NCBI GenBank assembly: GCA_013397455.1
Contig: VYZB01000525.1
Location: forward strand, 186,001-250,000
DNA: 64,000 nt
Source: Crotophaga sulcirostris
Taxonomy: Eukaryota; Chordata; Aves; Cuculiformes; Crotophagidae
Direction of reading: 5' to 3'
Position 1 is the first letter of the stretch; every line of letters begins with the position of its first letter. The notes under the pieces are model-generated. The model was not told where the DNA came from. It saw nothing but the letters and a program-made list of their open reading frames with translations, and did no database searches. This document shows positions 54,201 to 63,200 of the stretch, in pieces. The translations under genes were made by a program, and so were the position numbers.

Positions 54201-57200
54201 TGCTGAGGTATAATAATATTTGCCTTCAGACTTATCAACTACTTACATTCAGCAAAGTTTTATTTTCGTATGGCTTTACAGACATGTATGAAGAAGGATT
54301 AAATGAAGAAAAAAATCTATCAAGAGGAAACAGCACTAGTGGATCTGAGATCTCTTGTGTAGACAGTGGGAGAAAAAAGATTCAAGATTGTCATACAGCT
54401 CTCCCCAAAGAACAGGACATGAACTTAGATGAGCTTGAGAAGGCTCTTTCTTGGAGTTTAGCACCAAAACTGGGCCCCAGGATTCCAGTTCCTTCAGCTG
54501 ATAGCCTGGATGTGGAGGTAACTGAGATTTTGATGCTGTTCAGTAATATAATGCCCAGCACATGTCTAAACATGTCAACTATATTAAGAGTGGAAAGTAA
54601 TGGAGAAATTAAAAAAAAAAAATGAAGGAAGGAGAAAGAAAACCTTGGAAGATGTTGCTTGTGAAATTACATTGAAAATATTGAAATGATAGACTTGTAG
54701 AGAATATATGAAAAAATGAGGAAACTGTTCAATAAAATGTTATTAAAAATTCTCCTCCCTTTTCCATGGGATGTACAAAACTTTGATAATTTCTTTGCAA
54801 TGTCTTAAGTTTTCAACCAGACACAGGACAGCAATATTTTATGTCAAATTTCCTACTATTAGACAAACTCCCAGTCTACAGTCAGTTTATGCACATTTAG
54901 ACAGATTATATTTTGAGTAACATTAGTGTAATCTTGAAATAATGTCAGGGATATAAAATGGTACCACTCCAGGCTTATAGTGACAGCAGCATGAAACCCC
55001 TTATATCCTCTTGAAATTCTCTCCTGTTTTTTTCTTCCTTACCCCCCTCCCCCTTTTACTGAGATGCTAAAGTCTCATTAGTGTTTATATTTTTGAGACA
55101 GGAAGTTGATTCTTCACACTTACCATCTCCATCTGAAAACAACTCAAAGGAAATCTATACTGTGGAGCTTATTAAAGAAGACGGGACTTTTGGAATCAGT
55201 GTGACTGCAAGTGTTATTATTAATCTTTCAGTGTGTGTGTCAAATTGTTACATGACCAAGAAACGTATAGGAAAGTGTACTGATGTGGAACAAAAACTGA
55301 TAGAATGGCACGTTTCAAACCTAAGTATCCTATTGATTGACAGAGAAAAGATGAAGTAAAGGCTCTGCTCATTTGCCCAGTTCTTTTCCGCAGGATCTGT
55401 GAAAGAAGTGTGCCAGCATAAAGCATGTGGCAGCACAAGCCTTTTTCACCCTTACTCAATTTAAGAACAAGTGGAGTTTCGTTAGGGAGGGATACAGCCA
55501 GAACCTCCAGAAAATGCAGCAATGCAAAGAAGTCTCCAAACTGGGACTGGTTTTGCTGGTCCCCTAGAACTCCTGCAACTCAAAGGCTGTGTCGGTACCA
55601 GCAGATTACACAGGACTGTGGCATGAGCTCAGGCAGTGTCTAAACATTGACAGCTATGGCTTTGGCCTGTGCCCAAATAAACAGAAACTATCCCATGCCA
55701 GGGGCTGAAAGTTTAGCTGTGTGGACTCACGATGTGCCATGCTTCTTACTCTGAAAGCCAGAGAAAGGGTCCTAGCCAATTTTATTTCCTAATACAAGGA
55801 AATACAGTTCTGCATATACTTCGAGGACCAGAGAAGGCCACAGTGAAAACTATATGCCACATTTTAATTCCTTGTCCTGCCTATCAAAATTGAATTTATC
55901 CCTCCAGGCTGAAACATTTTTACAGTCCTTGCTGAAATGTAGTGGAAAGCAATAACCATTTCATTGCCTACAGAAGAAACTGAGTGCAGCTTTTCCATCT
56001 CAATTTGACCAAGGGATGTAGACAGAACATGATTCTTATGTAGGCTCTCAAGTGGCTGCACAAATTCATGTCCATACTTTATATATTGTCTGAAAGGTTA
56101 ATAATTGCTGAATGTATATTGCACAGTTTGGAAACTGGGCTAAAGACTAACTGAAAGATGCAACTCCATCATCCTGTTTGCATGGGAAAAAATTTATGAA
56201 CATTCAGATTACTGCCTAGGGAAGTATACTACAAGATGGGACTTTGGAGTAATATTCTTCCCTTTTTTTTCCCCTATTTTTTTAAAAAAATATAATTCCT
56301 CAAGCAGTTGCTTTGCAATGCATGTGTAAATTGCTTTAATTTTTACCACCTGAAGAGCATGTGAAGTCTCCACTGTAATCTGCGGGCATATGTTTTGCAG
56401 GGTGGAATTAACACTAGTGTGCGTCACGGTGGGATATACGTGAAGTCAATCATTCCCAAGGGACCAGCAGATAAGGATGGACAAATAAAGATAGGTAATA
56501 TGTCTGGCAATAAAATTCTGGTATGTAGAACTCAATGTTAGCAGGGAATGCTTGACACAGGGGCAATGAAGCACATTTGAGATTGGTTATGCAACTGCGA
56601 AAGACGCTATGCAGCCCATCATTCCTCAGCCTGTCCCTGTACTACATGTAGATATTCCACTGAGAAAAACAGGAGCCTCATACCAATGTTGTACAGTTAC
56701 TCTCCATAGCTGCACATAGCTGCACGCCAGGTTAGTGAGTCTCAGGTATCTACCTTGATTTATCACTGCATTTACTTACAGAATACCCTGGTATATCTTA
56801 AGTGCTAGTTATAAAATACTGTAAAACAAGCAATATTGCTTCTGTACAAAATAACATAATTAGACACAGGCAAGCATGAAGATCTATTGCAAAGTGAGTA
56901 ACCTCAAGGTTTACACCTATTGAACTTGAACATCAAAGTAAATTGATCCTTTTTTGTTTGTTTTCTTTTGCTTCAGGCGATCGTTTGTTGGAAGTAGATG
57001 GCATCAGCCTCTGTGGCATCACCCACAAACAGGCTGTGGAACACCTTAAGAAATCTGGCCAGGTTTGAACAACAGCAGAGCTCAATAACATACCCAGCAG
57101 AAGAAAGTGCACTTAGCCTGAAGCACAGTAGTAAAGTTGGGGCAAAAGAAACTTCCCCATCCAACCCCATTCTCCCATAAGGAAAATTAAAAATACTTAG

Positions 57201-60200
57201 GGCTCACTGTGTAACTGAAACCTGTTCATCATTGTTTTAGATTGCCAAGCTGGTTCTAGAAAGGGGAAACTACCAATTGGCAGAGCCACGCCTGACTGTT
57301 AATGACAGAAAGGAGGACCAATGTGCAGCTGGTTCTGTGGCAACATCCTTCACAGATGGTACCAAGGACTACTGCTTTTTGACAGATGGTGAGCGATAAC
57401 AAAGGTGGAATTCAGGGTGACTTCTTACAATATGCAAGGAAGGAATGAATAAAAATAATTCTATGAAATTTCAGCGGGTTGGAAGGAAAACTGCATACTG
57501 AATAAAAATATGATTTGCAATATTAATGGCATTATAAAAAATAAATTCTGAATGAAATATTTCTGTTGTACTTAAGAGTTACTGCTGCTAGATACAGCTG
57601 AATTTATCCTAGGCTTAATCTCTTAGCCATGATTAGACGGGTCTGGCAGGGGACATCCCTGTATCTACTTTATAGCACTCTCAGGCAGTCAGAAGTTGTG
57701 TTGGTATTGCCTGTCTGTTACCCAATCCAGAGCACCACCAGCACAACTGCTGATGTCATGTCAGTGTTGAAGCTAGGGTGAACTGCTGCTCCAGGCCAGG
57801 ACTGGACACTGCCATCTTTTTCTTAAAAGCAGAAGATTCAGAAAATCACTTTCAGAAATCACTTTCACTGAATTTAGCCAAGAAATAAATGCTGTATCTT
57901 TTACTGTAAGGCTGTCCCTCAAAAACTAAATCTGAACCATACTTTCCCAAGGGGCAGCTACTCCTCCACATTGTCCCCAGCAGAAAGCAGTTCAGCTGCA
58001 AGTGGGATTTGGGAAATTTGGGAAAGGGCTAGTCTCTTGTTCTTGTCTGAAAGAGCAGTAGTTCTGATTGTAGGTTAGGCTGGTTAGTGCAGGTTGCAGA
58101 CTAAAATCAGGCAGTTACAGAAGAGTAAGATCTACCCAACGCTTATACAACAAGGTCAGAAAAGGATGGCATTTAAACTTTTTTATGTTGGCACAAAATG
58201 CTTCTTCCTTTATGGGCTTGTACCAGATGTCTGTAAATAAATAGTGGGATAAAATCTGCTTCTCCCCATCAGGTCTGTGCAATTTCGAGGGCTCACTTAA
58301 GTTAAAAGAACACCAAACTCTTCTTTTGTCCTTAGTATCAGTAGATCTACCTCTACACAGGGAAGAGGTCTACTGAGGGTATAATTTACATCAGTTCTTT
58401 AGGGGATAGGAATGCCACAGCTTTCACTGTTTTTACAATCTCTCATTTGAACAGATACCTTTGAAGTCAAATTGACAAAGAATTCTGGAGGCCTTGGCTT
58501 TAGTGTTCTGCAAATGGAAGGAGATGCTTGTGAACATCTTGGAGGAGCTATTGTCAGGATCAAAAGACTGTTTCCAGGGCAGCCAGCAGAAGAGAATGGC
58601 AAAATTGAAGTTGGAGACATCATTTTAGCTGTGAATGGGAAACCTATTCAAGGACTCTTGTATCAGGTACCAGGCAGTACTATCACTGGGCCTTCTGATG
58701 GGTAACATGTGAATAAAGACAATGGATGAAGCTGCATTTGAACTCATTAATTAATAACCAGAGGGGGTCAGAATTTGCATATAATTTATCAGATTTCTAC
58801 GCAGGATTCTCCTCCAGAATTCTTATGGAGAATTTCCAACAGAATTCTTACAGAGAATTTATTTCACTGTTTAATTTATAACTTTCTACTACTGATACAC
58901 AGTCCATTGTTAGATGTACATCAGTTGTTAATTAGTTGGAATCTTCATTGCTGTTATGTGTAATTGGAACATTCTTTCCCTGTGGTCATTTGTACTTTGT
59001 AATGGCATGCTAAATACCATGCCCCAGATTCAAATCTCTACAAGGTGGGGTAAATCCAGTGTAACTTTTTTACCTGGAATGAGAAATTTCATACTTACAA
59101 ATAGAAATTAAATGGTAAATAAAGGATTTATTTTTAATAATTTAATAAATGTGGTTTTATTTTTATTGTAATCTGTTCAATTTATGAAAATCTGAGTTTT
59201 GTGTAAGAATATACATTGAACAGATAATATTGGTAACAAACAGAAATGGTGAAATCATGCAGTTTTCTCACTGACAGGTGATTCGTATCATTGAATAGGT
59301 AGGGGAAAATACAAGGTGCTATAAGTCCGAGATACCTGGGAGGTGCTGTAACTGTACTTTTTTTTTTTTCCTGATCTGGAATCTCTCCTTTTCCAGCACT
59401 CTTACCTCTTTGACATATAGTACTTTACTCAGCTTGTGCACAGAGGCAGACAGAGTGTCTTGGCATACAGTTCCCCCACCCTATTTATTTTATAGGTGGT
59501 ATTTTATCACCCACTACAGCTGAAAGGTGAATGCTGCTGTACAGGTGTTATGTCAAGGAGTGGCTTTGAGATAGTCTTACTTTGGTTATGTCAGTATGGC
59601 AGTTTGTGAGCTATGTTTATATGACTGACTGAAGATGTGTCCCTGCCACATGCAGCTTGAGTATATTTGTCTGAAAATTTCTTCAAGAAAAGAAAAAGAA
59701 TTAAGTTAAACCTATGTGTTTGTTGGTGGAAGAAGAACTCGTAAACAGAACTGATTTTACTTTAGATATGAATTCACATAAAAAATAGTTCACTTACATG
59801 ACAATCATGCAGTAGTGAATTTTGGCCCCCAGACACTGCTGAGAGGCACAAATACTAAGAATCTGGCATTTGCAATAAAAATTGCTCCATCTCATTTAGT
59901 AAAGTGACATGTATTATAGGCTGTGTTCCATAAGAAATCTAATATTCCTTCTCCCTGCTTAGGATGTCCTGCACCTGTTGAGAGGAGCTCCTCCAGAAGT
60001 CACATTACTGCTTTGCAGACCACCAAAAGGTGCTCTTCCTGAAATAGAGCAGAGTGCCCTGGTAAGACAAAGCTTCTGTCAGTAAACTTGCTTCTGTAAA
60101 CTTGGAAAAACACTACTACATTTTCTATCCAGTCTTGAACAAGGAAACCTTCCCTTTTTCCCAAGGCCCTCTATTCTATTTCTTTTCTTTCCTGACTTCA

Positions 60201-63200
60201 ACTCAACCTCTAGAACCTCTAGAACCTCTAGAGTTCAACTGATTCTTGCTTAGCAATCAAAATAATAGACATTTAACAGATGTGAAACATGTCCAACAAC
60301 TTTTGCATTGCACTACTGCCATTGGAGTGAAATAGCACATACCCAAGCAGATCTTCTAGTGATGCTTCTGAAAATGCTTTACCAGATCCTCAGCCAGAAA
60401 CTGCAGAAATTCTTAAGTGCAGCTATTGTGGGCTCGGGTTAGCTATATTGCTCCCAAAAGCATGAGGAAAATAAAGAACTTTTCCTATGCAGAGTACCCC
60501 TTAATAAAATTAAATAAACCAAATAATGGTTTCAATTGGTTATTCATATTCTTATTGATTGAATAGTAGCAGAAACTGGGAGAAGACAAGCAGTAGAAAC
60601 TGCAGAGACTAAACCAGTGCCATTAGGTGTCATGGCATTATTATTCCTGCTCCTTCCTGAGCAAAACTCATGGACACATATGCAGCTACTCTTGTAAAGA
60701 ATGCATTTTCATTACTCTTGCTCCATCCAGAATGGCCTGTTCATGGTTCCTGTCCCACTAGGATTTGTAAGTGTTGTCAACGCGCAGACAGAAATGACTG
60801 TCAAGGACCATCTCCAGATAACAAACTGCCTCTCGTTGCTCTCCTGCAATGTGCTCCTGGCTGATTTCTGTTGTCATTCACACAGGAGTCAAATCTAGAA
60901 GCCACTTCTACACAATGAAGAGAACACAGACACAAAGTTGAGGCATGATATGAAAAGAAATAAAAATGGGCCACCTCTAGCAAGTAATTCATTGGGAAAA
61001 GTGAACTTGTGTATGAGTTCCATGGCTGAAACTCTTGAAGAATGTGAAAGATGAGCATAAAGACAAAAGAGACTTACTTGGAGTACCTCCCTCTATTTTT
61101 ACCCTCCCTTCCAGTTACCATTTGATATTTTTACTTTTGGATGGTTATTGATATTTCACCTTTAAATTCTTTTGTTCTTAAAGGAAAGAAGATGTGAGAT
61201 AGAGTTACACTAACCTTTCTGTTGTTTTGATAGACTCCAGCACCATCTCCAATTAAGGAGTTTGTGGCAGAAATGCCAGGGAATACAGAGGTACAAAATA
61301 CTATGGATCAGTCCACCAGTGATGGAGGTAGCAGCTCTCCAGACCTCGAAGACTGCCTGGATTCTCCAGTAGCAGCATATTTTAGTGAGCCTCCTGAAGA
61401 TGACAGCTCGGCTTATGAAGAGCAGGAAGCTGAGTTTCAAGAGAAGCCCATACAGAAACTTACGGCTCCCAGGGAAAGTTTCTATCAGCGTCTTTGGAAG
61501 TTTCATCAAGAAGCTGCCAGTTCTGAAGCCTTTGACTCCCTAGAGGAAGAAGTGAAGAACTGCTACTCACCATGTGAACCTGGATGTGCCAAAAGGTAGG
61601 GAATACTGAAATCTGCTCTGCAACCTTTCCTTCAGCTCTTAGAATTTTGAAAGTTAATCGCTTAGTTTTAAGTACAGGGCTATCTGCTTCTAATCACTGC
61701 TAATTACAGCAGATTTTGGTTTATCACCTTATTTAGATTACCCCAATCTGCTGTCACTATTTACTCTCATCTTATTACAATTTTGCATAAGTCTGCACTG
61801 CAAGACAGTTGTGCCAGTGCTGCAATACTGTAAAAATTTTTGCTCTTCTACTGACTCTGGCTGCAGTTTGAAATCAGTGGAAAGACTTGTTGACTTAAAT
61901 AGTAACCAAAGACTTTCTTATTTATTATATGATCCTTTAATTTCAATTTTCTCAGAGTCCACTTCAGAGGGCACAAAGATTTCTGTCTTATTATATGATC
62001 TTTTAATTTCAATTTTTTTCAGAGGAAAAAAAAAACCCAAACTTTTTTCTGTACTCCAAAAGGTAATAGAAGCCCTGAGCCAGAGGAGTCATACAAAAAA
62101 AATACAGCATAAAACAGATTCAGCGTCCTTTCACACTCTTTTGGACATACCAGACACTGGCACGCAGAAGACAATCAATTCCATTTTAATCATCAGTGCA
62201 AAAGAATATAAATTATCAGAACAGAAAGGATTGGTGGAAAGACAAGTTAAAGGTCCCCTACAGACCTTTTACTTACAGCCTGAGTAATTTTATCAATAAA
62301 CTAATTTCTGATTTTCCATATAGTCACTTGAAATCCTTTTGTTAAGTCTTGACGTTCTTCAGGCACAAAACCAGACAGTCAGAGATTCCAGTCTCTGGGG
62401 AGTCACAGCACTAGCTGACTGCAAGTGAAGTGGGATCATAATGGGAATTCATGCTTCTAGCTCCTTTCTTGAGAGGAGAATCTTCACTCACATGCATGAG
62501 AGAAGCTCCTCTACTCTCTACTAGGCTAGGAATAAAACCAGCAGAAATATGTCTGTAGCAAATATTTTCCAAGAGATACAGTTTCAACAAAACTATGCAT
62601 CTTGTGGGAATCAATTCCAAGAAAAGTTTTGTATTCTTCCCAAGACAGAAGCTCCAAAATAAATACATACAACATACAGTTACAGTCTAGACTTGAGCAT
62701 TAAAAGTGCTGAGTACTGTTTCTCCAATATAGTGGAATAAAATCAATAATAATTTTAATTCCAATAATTGAACGAACCCATTGATTTCCATAGGGCAACT
62801 TTTATGCTTCAAGGCAAGGATGAAAATAAAAGCAGGCTTACAAAGAGAAATCAGGACTTGTATTTTTCATGGGGAGACCAATCATTTTATATTCCGTGTT
62901 TCTGGTCTGTGCTTTAGTTACCAAGGAATGACCTGTAGGAGCCAGGAACGTGGCTGGTGTTCCTTTTTCAAGAAAAAAGCAAATATGAAAATTGTAGTAG
63001 TATTATAATGTGCATACTACTTATCTAATAAGTTAATTAATTTTTTAGGGCAGATGAATTCCTTTAAAAAAAGTGCAAGATCTTCCAAAGGCTGTCTTCA
63101 AATTCTGAAGGCTTTTTAATCTTTTAACCAGCCTTGCAAAATATTAATTATTTATTTAATTTTATGGTGACACTGGAGGACCCAAACAACAATTTAATAC

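Noticed and set aside
55207..55359. Read-through of exon 23 beyond SVT
   Set aside because: The sequence leaves the PDZ fold at once, and the next exon supplies the expected GGINTS; a GC donor explains it better.
61811..62022. Upstream half of the 158-codon frame beginning MPVLQYCKN
   Set aside because: The part before 62023 is intronic, includes the duplicated pyrimidine block, and has no usable acceptor-phase combination; only the 3' part is kept as a candidate.
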